Assembly (NCBI GenBank): GCA_027382625.1
Contig: JAJKFJ010021328.1
Span: forward strand, 1-64,000
Length of the DNA: 64,000 nt
Source: Tetmemena sp. SeJ-2015
Lineage: Eukaryota > Ciliophora > Spirotrichea > Sporadotrichida > Oxytrichidae
Reading direction: 5' to 3'
The position numbers and the translations under genes are program-made. Positions 31,693-43,575 of this stretch are shown here, piece by piece (the stretch's first letter is position 1; each line of letters starts with the position of its first letter). Under the pieces are notes generated by a model that worked only from the letters and a program-made list of their open reading frames with translations, was not told the origin of the DNA and searched no databases.

Positions 31693-34600
31693 TCACATTT
31701 TTCGTTTTTGATTATGCTACAAAGGAGCCAACTGATTTTTGCCACCCTTTTGCAAGGCCTCATGACTCAAAAGATTTTCTATGCTCACGTTCTTATGATT
31801 CTTTTCTAGGTTCATCAATTCTTCTCTACTTAAAGGAGGTGGCAAACCAGAGGTAACCCCATAGGATCCAACATTTAGTGTGTTATATTCTAAAGGCGCT
31901 AGTTGAGCATTTAAAATAAAAGTGTTAACTTATTGAAATGTTTGATTTACCTTATGATTTTTAACGAGAGGAACATCTTTGTCATAGGGGAAATCTATAC
32001 CACTCCTTCTTAATGAGTTCGCAGTTGACTCTTTCTTCGGCTGTCCAGAAAGCTTTGGATGATGATTTACACTTGCCTTACTGCTAGGATAGCCAATTCC
32101 TTGAGCACTGCCACCATCCCTCGGGTTCCAAGGCCCACCCTTGCTTCCCTTGAATGCAACTTGATCTTAGTCACTGTCACTATCTCCAGTAGATCTCGAT
32201 CCTTAACCATCAATAGTTGCTCCTGCTGCGCCATTACCGTATTTCGCATGCTGGTTAGTTCCATGGTTGTCAGAAGAACTCCATTTCACGCAAATCTTTT
32301 TCTTACTCCATCACTTGTCTGCCATTCACCTTTGGAAGAGACATCTCTTTTCCTTTAAGAACAAATGCAGGAACTACCCAGTCGTCATCCTCGTATTGGG
32401 ACTTTAACTTCAGCTTTGCTATTTCATCGTCTCTCAACATCATCTTAAATAAAGAGCATCAATATATGGTATCTTGCAAACTCGTTTGTAGAACTTGAGA
32501 TCCAGATCCATATCTCTGACATTATCTAATAAAGCTTCTTTTTGAAGCTAATGCTCATGGCCTAGGTCCTTTACTTCTTAACTAGCCTCCTTATATTTGA
32601 TTCTCAATTATTTAATGACTTCTCTCTGTTCTTCAACCTCCTCCTGTAAATTTTTGTACTAGCCTTCCACTAAGTAACTTCTCTTCCTCTCTTTTCATCT
32701 TCTCTCTTAGCAGTTCTTTCTCCTTTTTCTTTTGCGCTTTGAGACGCTTCTGAAATTCTCTGTACTTCTAAGCTTGCTCTTTTTCTTTGTCTTCTAGTAC
32801 CTAACCACCCTACACAATCTGCTTTTGCAAATCTTACATCATTTTTTCAAGGGTGCCTTTTTATGCAAGTTAATCATTCAAAATAGCCTCTTTCTCACGC
32901 AGTTTGCTCTCCATCTCTTCTTTTATTCGTCTTGCTTCATCGTCTCCTGCTTAAGAATCCACCATTTGCAAAGACTTAACAGAAGCGGAAGTTTATAAAG
33001 TAAGAGATAATTTAACATTTTTTAAAATTTGCCCTTTCATGGCAGGTTGCTTCTTTTTAGCCATCTTTAGACTTCTATGGGTTAAAATATATGCCACTAT
33101 TATGAATAGATAGAAATGGGTCCTTGCCTCTTGCAGATTTTTAAGGACTCTCTCCTGCTCCAATATCGCTTTTGATTTCATCATCATCGTTGTCATCATC
33201 CAAAATCTTAAGAAATGATTATGTGCTTGTATTATTATATATCTTGATTCTCTTTCCCTGGTTCTCAAGTTTTCTGATTAGCTCATCGACACTCTCTTCT
33301 ACATGCATGCTACTATGATTTAGAGTTTGCTGATGATTCATTAGAGCCTGATTTGCGAGTTTTGGATCCATCTACCCACCATTTTTCATTTTCTCAAGCA
33401 TATCTCGAAGCTACTTGATCTCATCCTCATATTAACGGAGCAAAGTATCCTTAGGGTCTTCGTTTATCTTAGGCTTATTTTGGATGCACTTTGCTCTCGC
33501 TGCGTATCTCAAAGTTGTAATCTTTTTCAGACTTTTACATTCATTACTAGTTAAATTAAAAGTGGAAAGTGTTTCATCATAGTTGTAATCAGCTGGTGAC
33601 AAAGCAGCAATCATAATTGTCTTAGTGTTACCTCCCAAGGAATCCTAAAGAAGGCGTGTCAGCTTTGAGTCTCTATAAGGGATGTGCTGCGATTTGCCAT
33701 CCACCAAGGCAGATATAACATTTCCTAGAGCACTCAGACTGAGGTTAATCTTCTGCGCCTCTTTAAGTCTATCTCCAGTAGCTCCCGTCTTGGACTGTCT
33801 CTCTGATCCTGCTAAATCGACTAGATTAAGCTTTCCAACTTTGAACTTCTAATTCCCATCTGGTAGGTCCTCGGCAGTTTCGACGTAAATTATTTCTTAA
33901 ATAACTAATCAGCAAGCAGTCTATAATTAAATTGTGAAGATTGAATGGGACCTGGATGAATCCTTATTCATTGCAGTTTCTCCCACTTTTCTGTTCTTGA
34001 GACCAGCATTCAGTAATTTCTCAAGTTCTGGGACAGTCTTCACAACCACATTTGTCAAATCCTGCACATAGATTCCTTTATTTGGGTCTTCATGGATTTT
34101 TAAGTTTTCTCCTGTGTTGTTCTTGTTTCCGGAAGCGAAGCACAACAGATCGAGAATCGTTTCATTGTATATTTCCAGATAGGAGCAACGAACCAAGAAT
34201 TTCTTGCCGCCTTGGGCTCCATCGATGCAGCCAAAAACATGACGAACAGTTTTGGGGATTATACCTTTCAAGTCTTAAAATGGAAAGATTAGAAAAATGC
34301 TGTAGTTTAAAATCTTCAGTGCCAGGCTCATCAGTTACCACACCCATCATAGTGTGTGATTTTCCGCACCCTGTTTAACCATATGCAAAAATTGTTCCTG
34401 TACAAAAAATTTAAAATTGGCTTGCAAGATATTTGGTGATAGAATATAGCATCTTTAAGTCAAAATAGCTTAATTGGGCACTTATCTGTACTAAATTAGT
34501 ACAATCAATTTTTAAATAAAATTGAAATACACAGCCTTGAAATTTGGATGAAGTTCGAATGCCAAAAATACTCAAATGAATTATGGGTTGCTGTTGGATT

Positions 34601-35079
34601 GAAACGACTACTTACCATTGTAACCCTCGAGCACAGACTCCACAAGTCCAAAGGCGCAATCGTCGTAGACTTGCTACTGCGTGGATTGATCTCCATACAC
34701 ATGATCAAAGGTGAATGACTTGGGCACTTCGCTAGAGTCAGGCTTTCGTAGGATGATCTAGTTCAGCTAATTGTCAACGTCCACGATCTTATTGCAATCT
34801 ATAACAACAGTTTGACTCCATTAATCGCCAAAAAGATTAATAATTATTTACCAAAATAATTTATTGAAATTTAAATTTTTGTTCAAAATTAATTCGCATA
34901 AAAAATATTTAAAGAAGATATAGTAATGAGAAGTTTGCATAAATTTTGAATGCAGTATTTTTCAGAGCGTAGGTTTTAAATTTCTTACTTTAACCCATTT
35001 CCTTCTTATTCATAGGTCTACATCTGACTGCGACTTTAACAGACTCAGTGGAGGCAGCTGGCTTTGCTCCTGCTTTCAT
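31693..35079 (-). CDS. Kinesin-2 / OSM-3-like N-terminal motor kinesin
   Basis: Start [20 protein letters not shown] at 35079. Motor marks: [21 protein letters not shown]-loop [29 protein letters not shown], switch [12 protein letters not shown], switch [22 protein letters not shown], then [20 protein letters not shown] and [19 protein letters not shown], neck [15 protein letters not shown] long charged coiled coil (32660-33430) follows, and a tail with [20 protein letters not shown] and [16 protein letters not shown] like kinesin-2 tails. Kinesin-2 motors drive anterograde intraflagellar transport, fitting a ciliate. Introns near 34827-35002, 34395-34617 and 31780-31955; IESs at 33516-33563, 33892-33933 and 34277-34316. 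The coiled-coil joins near 33060-33250 are unresolved. Ends PLQHNQKRKM, TGA 31693-31695. Confidence 0.9.
33516..33563 (-). other. In-frame IES, 48 bp, pointer AAAGT
   Basis: AAAGT at 33511-33515 recurs at 33559-33563. The segment is 16 codons and has no TGA in frame; excision gives [15 protein letters not shown], the invariant end of the kinesin motor, whereas retention inserts 16 residues into it. Confidence 0.85.
33892..33933 (-). other. IES, 42 bp, pointer AAATT
   Basis: AAATT at 33887-33891 recurs at 33929-33933. Excision joins SHSIFTI to [11 protein letters not shown] directly after switch I and removes a TGA. Confidence 0.8.
34277..34316 (-). other. IES, 40 bp, pointer TCTT
   Basis: TCTT at 34273-34276 recurs at 34313-34316. 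Excision gives [20 protein letters not shown], the normal motor sequence after the P-loop. Confidence 0.8.
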
Positions 35080-35637
35080 TTTCTTTATATTACTCTAATT
35101 ATACAATTTAACTCGCTTATTCTAATTTATACTCCGAGCTCTTTACCGTTCTTCTTTCGATTATAAATAGCTAAACTAACTAACTCTCGCTTAATTTTCA
35201 GTTTCATTGTCTCTCTAACAAATTTATCTCTATGATAATAATTATAATAAAGAATTAGAATTAAATACTCTTATATTTTGCAAGCAAGTTTAATGAATCG
35301 CAAGCTTTTATTCATTTATTAAACAATTTATGGTTGTATATTACCTAAATTACTGATAAAATAATGAGAATTTTAAAAATAATTTGCAATAATAATGGAA
35401 AGAAAACCCCTATCAACATAATCCCTCAACAAGCAACAAATGTCAATTAAGAATTATAGTTTATCATAATTTATTATATTTATAGATAATTTTAATGTCA
35501 AGTGATGTCACATCTATAAACGCTAAGGACTTAGCTTGACTAAATGAGAAGCAGTTCAAGCCTTCCTCATTTACTTAAGACGAATACTCTCCCAGTCATC
35601 GAATCCTTCAAAATATAGAAATCAAAATCTGGCATCC
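35080..35637. other. Divergent spacer
   Basis: AT-rich, between the kinesin start and the next gene. An upstream ATG at 35494 opens a frame that soon hits TGA, so I prefer the start at 35638. Confidence 0.45.
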
Positions 35638-37012
35638 ATGGCCTCTGACGACACAGACGTATACAGACATGGTAAGTTAAATTCTAACAGTCGCAAAAAA
35701 ATATTAAGCACTTTTATAGTAAACTAGGAAGGAAAAAGCAGGAAGCAGTTTAACGATTTTGCTCAGCAAAGACAGAACTCTAACATCGGGTCCACAAGTG
35801 CAAGTGAGCAACTTGTGATTGAAAGCAAGAGAAGTTATCTTATTATTTTTCAAGGTTGCAAGACCCACTCAGACTTCAAAGAGAGAACTTTGAGCAGTGG
35901 AACCTCGAAGACTTCGAGCTCATTAAGTAATTTACAAGTTAAAGCTTAAGCTGTTAGAGGAATTGAGTTGAGATAGGACTTTACTAATTCAGACAGCAAT
36001 GAGGAAAATCTATGGGACTATGCTAACTTCAACCCTGGCGGCTCTTACGAGTGCCCTGCTCCTCAAATAAGTAAGCAACACTAGTCACCAAAATCTGATT
36101 CGCATTTAGTTAATAATTGGACTACTTCGAAGTTAACAGGAACGAACCGCGGATTGCTTATTCGCTCCCAGATTATAAAAACGATTCCTAAATTCTATTT
36201 GCGATCGATGGCCGTTAGCATTCAAGTTAAAGGAGACTCTTTGGCAACTCCATGTTTTGGATTTTTACGAGAGTGCAAGAGAATATAGAAACTGGCAGAC
36301 CAGTTTGCATCCTCAAGAAGATGCCTGATTCCTAAAGAGTGTTCTGCATCTTCGGGTAGATGGTTGAGAGAACGACCTCAGTCAGCTAATAACCAACGCA
36401 TGGCTACGGCATTAGAATAGATCAGCATGCTAATAAATTCTGCGTTTAAAAGATATGATCATATTGTAGTTTAATTCGAGGACACGATCAACGAGTCAGA
36501 GAGAATGAATGCCTATCACAATAATCCCTCTTCATCACAACCCTAGAATCAAAGCAAGATGCAGTTCAAGTTTTTCAAGAACTAGGAAATCCCAGAGTTC
36601 TTTTACAGCTTGGATGAAGATAAGCACTTGAAAGCTGTCTCTACCAAAGCTCAGCAAGAAGACTATGTAGACTTTAACATTACTTTGATAGATAATGGTG
36701 ACGACAGAGTCTGCCTCTAAGTTAAAAGATATTAATTTCACATTATTCCATTTCACTTATTTTTCCTCACAATTTAAAGTTGGAATAAATGAGAAGAAGA
36801 CTCTTAACCTGATATGCTAATTGTACATGCCAGTTTTTGAAGCTAATAAAATCTTATTTGCGGGATCTGGACATGCTACTTATATTAAGGAGATAGCCAT
36901 CAAGTAGATTTAAAGATAGGAAGTATTTCAAATCTTAATATAATAAATAAATGCTTTATTTTTCAAATCTGGCATAAAAGAAGGTCATTTTGAATGCTGC
37001 AATATTTACTGA
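35638..37012 (+). CDS. Unrecognised protein
   Basis: MASDDTDVYRH at 35638, an intron at 35672-35719 (GTAAGT...TTATAG), then a long polar segment (EGKSRKQFNDFAQQRQNSNI, SSGTSKTSSSLSNLQ). A folded-looking part follows from ~36130 after a frame change: EVNRNEPRIAYSLPDYKNDS, ILFAIDGRQHSSQRRLFGNS, FWIFTRVQENIETGRPVCIL, FGQMVERTTSVSQQPTHGYG. After another break (~36450) come YDHIVVQFEDTINESER, EFFYSLDEDKHLKAVSTKAQ, YVDFNITLIDNGDDRVC and, past an unresolved gap at 36740-36785, NEKKTLNLICQLYMPVFEAN and ILFAGSGHATYIKE. TGA 37010-37012. No domain recognised. It may continue into the coding-like stretch at 37310-37664. Confidence 0.6.
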
Positions 37013-37309
37013 ATCCTAATAAAAATTGTTTGATAATATTGTTCATTCTATTTCAGATAATCATCCTAAGATTATGGACTCTTTTTACAATATAGAGTGT
37101 ATACAAATTTAAAATTAACAAAGGTATAAACTATAAAAAATTAATTACCCTTTAATACTCTAAAATTAAATAAATAGATACTCAGATTTTAGTTTCAAAC
37201 AAAATCTATTTTTCATTTTCACTTGCGATGAAGATATTCTTCCTTAGAAATGCTCCAGCGTTAATGATTATCGTTAATCAAATTCAATAATCTGCTAATT
37301 AATGAGTGC

Positions 37310-37664
37310 TATTCTTACGATAGAGAGAGGTATCAAATCAATAAAGAGACGAGGTTTTTGCTAAAACTACTTATAAAAATTAAGTTTACTAAGTCAACAT
37401 CAGCCCTAAGGCTAAAACTTAAAAACAAGGAAAGCAAAATGCTTTTTAATAAACTCCTTACGAAGGGCTTATAATTTTATTTACAACTTAAGTTTATGAA
37501 CTCTGGACCCACCCAGTCCACTCTAGTTTATATGGTCAATAGTTTACTGTTCTATTTACAATGAACAAATACAAAAATTGCATTCTTAATCACTATGAAT
37601 TGCATTTAAGAATGAAGTTTAGTTTGATTAAGCTGTCTGAAAACAGTCTATACTAGTTTGGTGA
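37310..37664 (+). CDS. Coding-like segment, possible 3' part of the preceding gene
   Basis: The frame reads FLRQREVSNQQRDEVFAKTT, then SPKAKTQKQGKQNAFQQTPY and EGLIILFTTQVYELWTHPVH. It has real coding composition with TAA/TAG as Gln. It is on the plus strand and runs up to the convergent minus-strand gene whose stop is at 37665-37667. No start seen and no family recognised. Confidence 0.4.
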
Positions 37665-39300
37665 TCATAGGTTAGCAAGATAGTACTTTTAGATAAAGTG
37701 CACCGCCTTTATAATATCTTGGTGCTTTCCATCCTTCTAGCTCAGCTTCAAGAGAAGTTGATAGTTGTGAGCGAGGTAGTGGCTCATCAAATCTTTGAAG
37801 GCAGTTATTTGGAAGATTGTGTCCAATTGGGAAAGTGTGAAAGCCTTGTAGGCCTTCTGCAGAACTTTTATCAATTATTATGAATTTGAGTTCTCAAAAA
37901 GTTATGTAGCGATGTTGGGCTGAGTGAAGGAGGCTAACACTGCTATCATAGAAAGAAAAGTAACTTACAGCAATATATGAAATTAGAAAGTCTTCTCTCC
38001 TCTTGGATTTCTTGGGAGCAAGAAGTGCTGAACTCAGATTAGGCTGATTCCTTTTGAATTCTTTCAATGAGTCTTTCAACGTTAAGCATGAAAGAAGAGG
38101 GGTCTGCGAATTCGAACTGGTTTAGAGCCTGGCAACTGTGCTTGCTATCCAAGATAAGTAGCTGACTCAGGTAGTATTTCCTCATTAAACGAATGATTGA
38201 CATTCGTAAATTTTGATAAACTTGAATGAGAGATCTGAAGACATTGTCAGCTCTTGGATGGTAGCAGAACACAAGCTGCTTCTTAATGAGTTTGCTAATT
38301 TTAACAGGAATGTCTGAAATATATAACGAGTTTATCTAATCGAACATTCTTTTATTGAAACTAGGCTTTATTCTTCAAAGAGTCCGTTGACTGCCTTTGC
38401 AAGATTTTGGAATTAAGCCTTTTCTGAGACTTGTTTCTTGGGCGATTGCTGGAGTCCAAGGAATCCCTCGCAGAAGGGTTCTGAGTCTGACTCTAGCTCT
38501 AAGTCATAGCTTCCGAGGAGACTGTTGCAGTCTAGTTCGCAGCTCGATTTCTTGGAGATGGTGTGGGAAGTAGTGCTTTCTCTAGATTTGAGGGAAAGAG
38601 GGATTTGGAGTTGAAGCTTGGTTTTTACAGGTGTTGTGGATTCACCATCGACCTAAGAATCCCTAGTCAAGGACTATTCGTCATAATTGTAGTATGTTCA
38701 TATGATATCATTTATTTTATGGTCTAGTGAAGTGGCTGACTTTAGTTTAGAGTTTTCACTGAAGAATATGTCAGAATTGAAGCTGCCTTCATTTGAGAGG
38801 TCTTTGATGGAGGAAGGGTAAGCTGAATAAAAAAAAATAGTTAGAGAATTGAGGAATGTTTTCTCATTTCCAGACTGAATCTCCTCAAATATAGATTTAA
38901 TGATAAGTTCATCATAGTCAAATAAGTTGGACTCTCTCAGTAGCATCTCAATCTCGTCAGTGTTGAATCCATGCCCCTCATAATCATTGTCCTAGATAAA
39001 CATCTTGCTCAAAAGAATCATACATTTTAATTTGTAGAGTAAAAATATTTTGTCACGAATTTATCAAGCTATATAAATAGTTTGTTACTGAATCTGACTT
39101 TATAAGAAGTCTATATATGCAAAAAATAGACAGAGATTTGTATAAATATCTTGCTGTAGTCGTCAAAGTCTTGGTTGATTGAGAGGGAAGGGCTTGAGGC
39201 TGCTGACGTTATTCTTTGTTGCCCATTGAATAGTTGAGCTTGTTAAGTCTGACATCCACTTTCAAATGCTTTCAGTAATTTATTAAAGAAGAAAATCTTT
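37665..39300 (-). CDS. Unrecognised alpha-helical protein
   Basis: The 5' part (about 39300-39148) reads NKLLKAFESGCQTQQAQLFN and INQDFDDYSK and joins through an IES (39010-39155, 8-bp pointer) to MFIQDNDYEGHGFNTDEIEM. Further blocks: NLFDYDELIIKSIFEEIQSG, TKLQLQIPLSLKSRESTTSH, FQNLAKAVNGLFEEQSLVSI, IPVKISKLIKKQLVFCYHPR, RSLIQVYQNLRMSIIRLMRK, and after a ~28-bp intron at about 37952-37978 a C-terminus VLQKAYKAFTLSQLDTIFQI... ending YYLANL with TGA 37665-37667. An in-frame TGA near 38697 and a gap near 38320 are unresolved. Mostly helical with Leu/Ile heptads late in the chain. No family recognised; exact 5' end not found. Confidence 0.6.
39010..39155 (-). other. IES, 146 bp, pointer ATCTTGCT
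   Basis: The 8-bp ATCTTGCT at 39002-39009 recurs at 39148-39155. Excision joins INQDFDDYSK to MFIQDNDYEG in frame. Confidence 0.75.
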
Positions 39301-39740
39301 AAACTGAAAGTAAGAATTAAATAAATAATTTTTTTAAAAATCAAATGTTAAAATTAAAGTAAACTCATTTATTTCGATGAGGCAGTATTAAATTTACTAA
39401 TTCTCAACATTAATTTTTTAAGAGAAATATACAATTGAAATGCTTAGGAGTGTGGGAGCACTTAAACTGCATTGAAATCCTTAAGGATCATACAGGATTA
39501 GTAATTACCCTCAGTTTAAATCATACTCCTTGAATAAAAAAGAGCATTTCAAATTATTGGATTTGAATTGTAGTAGAAATTTTAAGAAGATTCTTGTTGT
39601 ATGTAGTTTCATCACACAATCACAAACTTAAATTATTGTTAGTTTTTTATTTTAGTAGTTTTGAGTTTGGAAATACTGTTTTTGTTATGAGATCATCAGT
39701 TGATATCGCACGAATAACATTTTATAAAACATTTTTTAAT

Positions 39741-39799
39741 AATTGGACAAAAATGGAGAAAAATTGGACAAAAATGGAGAAAAATTGGACAAAAATAGG
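39741..39799 (+). repeat. 21-bp tandem repeat, about 2.8 copies
   Basis: The unit AATTGGACAAAAATGGAGAAA is repeated almost perfectly; the third copy is truncated and ends ATAGG. Confidence 0.85.
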
Positions 39800-40923
39800 A
39801 AAAATAGATTTTTCATAATTTAATGTTTATTTGTATTTGTGCAATATTTTGTATTATTTTAATATAGAAATAGAAAGTATGTGCTGAAATAGTTATATCC
39901 TTGGTAAGATAAATCAATTAAATCGTGTGAAAGTTACTCATCCCAAACAATCTATAATAATTTCCCGGCAGATAAAAATTTATCTGACACCTCCCACACC
40001 CACTCAAATCACGCAGTTTTTTTAAACAGATAGCTTTACCAATCAAATCTTTTCATAAAAAGAGTCTCTCACACATATATAAAATTATAAAGTAATTATT
40101 TAATATTGAAATCAATAAAAATAGATAAAGTAATAGATTAATATTAAATTGAAATTTTATTATCGAAGACAAGTTTTTAATTAATTTATACTTATTATGG
40201 ATTAATATTGAGATAAAGACTCTTTCTTCTTTAAAGAAGAGATTTTAAAAGTATATTTTCAAACTTCAAAGTCCCAATGGTGTCCCTGCTCTATAAACTG
40301 TCTCCCTTTCTAGGGAGTATTTTTTTGTTACATAAATCGACTCACCACATGCTTCATTCCCTTACTTTATTATAGCTCAAGTTTCTCTGCCATATTTACA
40401 TAAATATTTAAATTTGTAATAGAGCATCATTATTAAAAATATCAGCTTCACTTCGAGACTACTTTATATTGCTGTTTAGTATTTTTCGGTTATTCATACA
40501 AGCTTTCAAACATATTTTTACAATTAATCACAATAAATGTGAATGAACATTTTAATACTTACTATGTAATTCTTTTATTATAATAAATATTTTATTTAAT
40601 AAGCTTGGCAGTTGTCTTGCTATAAATATTATTAATCATTTTGAGTCAGAATATTATATTCCGCTTAATTGCCTGCTTATCACAATAAAAAAAAGAACAT
40701 AATCTTAAACTTATTGAAGGTGGATGCAGATCCCAATATTCCTTTACACTTGAGGAGATCCCCCATTCATTAGCGATGGTTATATGTTGCACAGATCTCC
40801 AGTATCGAATTTATTATTTTTAAGAATTTATATATAATTTAGATATTCTCTTTTGCATAATTTTTTATATTAAAAATAAGTAAAATTTGATAAAATCTAC
40901 TTATAATAAAAGATATAAATAAA

Positions 40924-41532
40924 GGGGGGTCTTTCCTAGATATTAAAATTTTATAATGTATAAGGGAAGGAAAAAAAATATGTCATTATGATAATTTTCG
41001 CTAGTAAATCTTATTCTTCCAGTTATAGAGCTCTGTTCAAGTATCTTAGGCTTCAAATTTTAATCCTAATTCAGTCAGCTAGAAGTCAGCTACGCCTAAA
41101 TAGAAACTATATTTTAAGCTTTTTTTTAGCAAATATAAATAAAATTCAAGTGCAGTTTTGAAATATTTCAACATTTTTTGAATAAATAGCATGCCTCATC
41201 TATAAGCCCAAAGAATAAAAGCCGAAAAATTGTAGTTTTAGTCCCTCTAATCACGAAATAAATTTTCGTTATATTTAAATGTAGTACTTTTTAAAATTTA
41301 TATTTAAGCTTATTTTACAAAAGCGAAAAAAAAGCTTAAGATTAAATTCTATTTAGGTGTAGCTGACTTCTAGCTGACTGAATTAGGATTAAAATTTGAA
41401 GCCTAAGATACTTGAACAGAGCTCTATAACTGGAAGAAACAGATTTACTAGCGAAAATTATCATAATGGCATATTTTTTTTCCTTCCCTTATACATTATA
41501 AAATTTTAATATCTAGGAAAGGCCCCTCTCCC
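40924..41532. mobile_element. MITE-like element with ~205-bp terminal inverted repeats
   Basis: The first ~205 bp (40924-41128, starting GGGGGGTCTTTCCTAG) are the near-perfect reverse complement of 41326-41532 (ending CTAGGAAAGGCCCCTCTCCC). The ~200-bp middle carries no ORF. AAATAAA directly flanks both ends and may be a 7-bp target-site duplication, though it is low complexity. No transposase is encoded, so this is a non-autonomous element. A few mismatches between the arms suggest it is not brand new. Confidence 0.85.
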
Positions 41533-41761
41533 AAATAAAATAAATAAGAAATTCGATAATTAAAATGTATTTTTGAATTTGAAAGTCTTTTTAGCAGGAA
41601 GAAGAGGTGAATTGACCTCAGTCCTCAAATTCTTTTGGTGAGATTTCATAATGCTAAATATAACAGGACTTTTATATGATGAAATAAAAAATTTAAATTT
41701 GTTGAATTTTTAAATTAGAAAGTTATAGTTAAGACCTTATCTTAATACAATGAAATTTGCA

Positions 41762-42276
41762 TCACAAGGAGATCAATCGACTAAAATTTCGATAAGTCGG
41801 AGAAATGTAAAGTAAACAGCTTCCATTTGAGATTGAATGGCCTCCTTTCATATTCCTTTTATTGTAACTGCTGAATCTTACCAACTGAACAGTATTGATT
41901 AAAATTTATTTCCCAGAAATTATATTTGGGAAGAGCCCATATGAGAATGACCATTAAGAAATAAGTGGAATTATACCATCCTCTGATTGATTTTAATAAT
42001 CCTCATCTATATAATAACCTTTATTTGCTTTTATCTATAGATATTTAAGTGTAATTTAATCTTTAATTAAGCTTAGTTTGAGGACTTGGGTGGTGTCTCT
42101 ATCCCCGTTCATCTCTTATTCATTGACTTATTTGGAATCTTCTGTGTTTGCCTGTCCACTGTTGTTGCTGCTCTTATTTGAGCGATTCCTGATCTCTTTC
42201 TTGTCAATTTGTATGTGTGGGATCTCAAATCTTATAGTCAGCTGCTATTTATATTATAATAATTAAAATAAAGCTT
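41762..42276 (-). CDS. Unrecognised protein segment
   Basis: The minus-strand frame is open and coding-like: RFEIPHIQIDKKEIRNRSNK, SSNNSGQANTEDSKQVNEQE, TTQVLKLSLIKDQITLKYLQ, GYYIDEDYQNQSEDGIIPLI, ending RNFSRLISL with TGA 41762-41764. No start codon in place, so a 5' piece lies upstream, possibly the short gene at 42898-43224. No domain recognised. Confidence 0.5.
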
Positions 42277-42897
42277 TATTTTCATTATAAACTTGCAATA
42301 GTTACTGAGGAAAATAATAATTACTCATCTTCATATCAGATATATTTAAATTTATCATGAGGCCCTTTGAGGGTATTGATTTATCAGAGTTAATAATTAA
42401 ATAGCACGATAATTAAATGTAAAGTGAGTTATGATTGTTTATTTAATTGCTGTTCTAATAATTTGCTGCCCCTTATTTATATTCCAGAGAGTCTTATTAA
42501 TTGAAGTCAGGGCCATCCTAAAAAAATAACTCCTTTTGTTCTTCTATAAAATTAAAGTGCTCAGCTATTTGGTTAAATTGAGAGTGCTCTGTAATCTCTT
42601 TTTAAAATTAACTATAAAAATCACTTGTTGGTAAACATCTTGATATTACAAAAATTAAGAACAAAATTTTAAATAAGAATTACTTGAAAAATGTTTTATC
42701 ACCTCAATTTATTTTTATTCAAACTGATTAAAGAATAGAAAATGTAAAGTCTCAGAATCTTAAAATTTGTTAAAAAATACCAAGATTCCAAATATTAAAA
42801 TAGAATTGAATTTAATTAAGCAATAATTTATAACGGCTTCGTCAATATCCTCTCCTATTATAGAAATTAAATACAAGTCAATATCGATATATAAGAT
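42277..42897. other. Non-coding AT-rich stretch
   Basis: No coding frame seen; either spacer or a large IES between the two minus-strand segments on either side. Confidence 0.4.
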
Positions 42898-43224
42898 TCA
42901 TTTTAGTAATAAGTCTGGACAATCACTAGCGCCATCCATCTCCTAGATCTCATCAGAGTTATCTTGTCGTCCCTAAATCTCATCTGAATCTTAGGAGAAA
43001 CTTATAAATCTTTAATTTACCAACTTAAGTATAAGAAAACTTTAGTGCTTCTCTTTGCTCTATTTTATGGATTCTGGTATTTTCTCTTGTAGATTTATCC
43101 TGCCCCCTTCCTCTTGTCTTTGAACAGCTGATTTCTCTTCCTCTTCATTTATATTTTTGTCTTCCTAAATATCCGAACTCATATGATGTTGCTGAGAGAT
43201 TTACCTATTTTAAAATAATGACAT
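42898..43224 (-). CDS. Small acidic protein or 5' segment, unrecognised
   Basis: MSLFQNRQISQQHHMSSDIQ at 43224, 108 codons to TGA 42898-42900, continuous. Very acidic and Q-rich (DIQEDKNINEEEEKSAVQRQ, SFSQDSDEIQGRQDNSDEIQ). It could be complete, or the 5' part of the segment at 41762-42276 with an IES between. No family recognised. Confidence 0.5.
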
Positions 43225-43575
43225 TCTATAGTAATTAGTTATATGAAAAGAGATAGCGCTTTTATTTTTCTTAAGATTGTGAAACTAACTCTAAGAATAA
43301 AAAATAATGACTTTATTTTTACTCTTTTAACGATTTTGCTTCCCATTTTCTTACTATTCTCATTATAAATTATATATTAAGTAAACATCATATAAAAATC
43401 CATGTTCATATTCTCTCTTTTGTTTATTCTTCTGAGAATAGGGATCCGCCCCCTAGCTAAAGTCTTAAGATAATTTTCAAAATATAAATATAGATATATA
43501 CTTGTGGCAGAGACTTCTTGCTGTTTTTCATTTTAGGAGATATACAATAAAGTTTTTTTTAAAAAAAAATCACAA

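Larger units (their letters stand above)
39301..41761. other. Gene-poor, germline-limited-looking region
   Basis: Very AT-rich with no convincing coding frame. Contains a short tandem repeat at 39741-39799 and the inverted-repeat element at 40924-41532. Confidence 0.55.

Noticed and set aside
34052..34378. Plus-strand ORF of 108 codons
   Set aside because: Antisense shadow of the kinesin motor domain.
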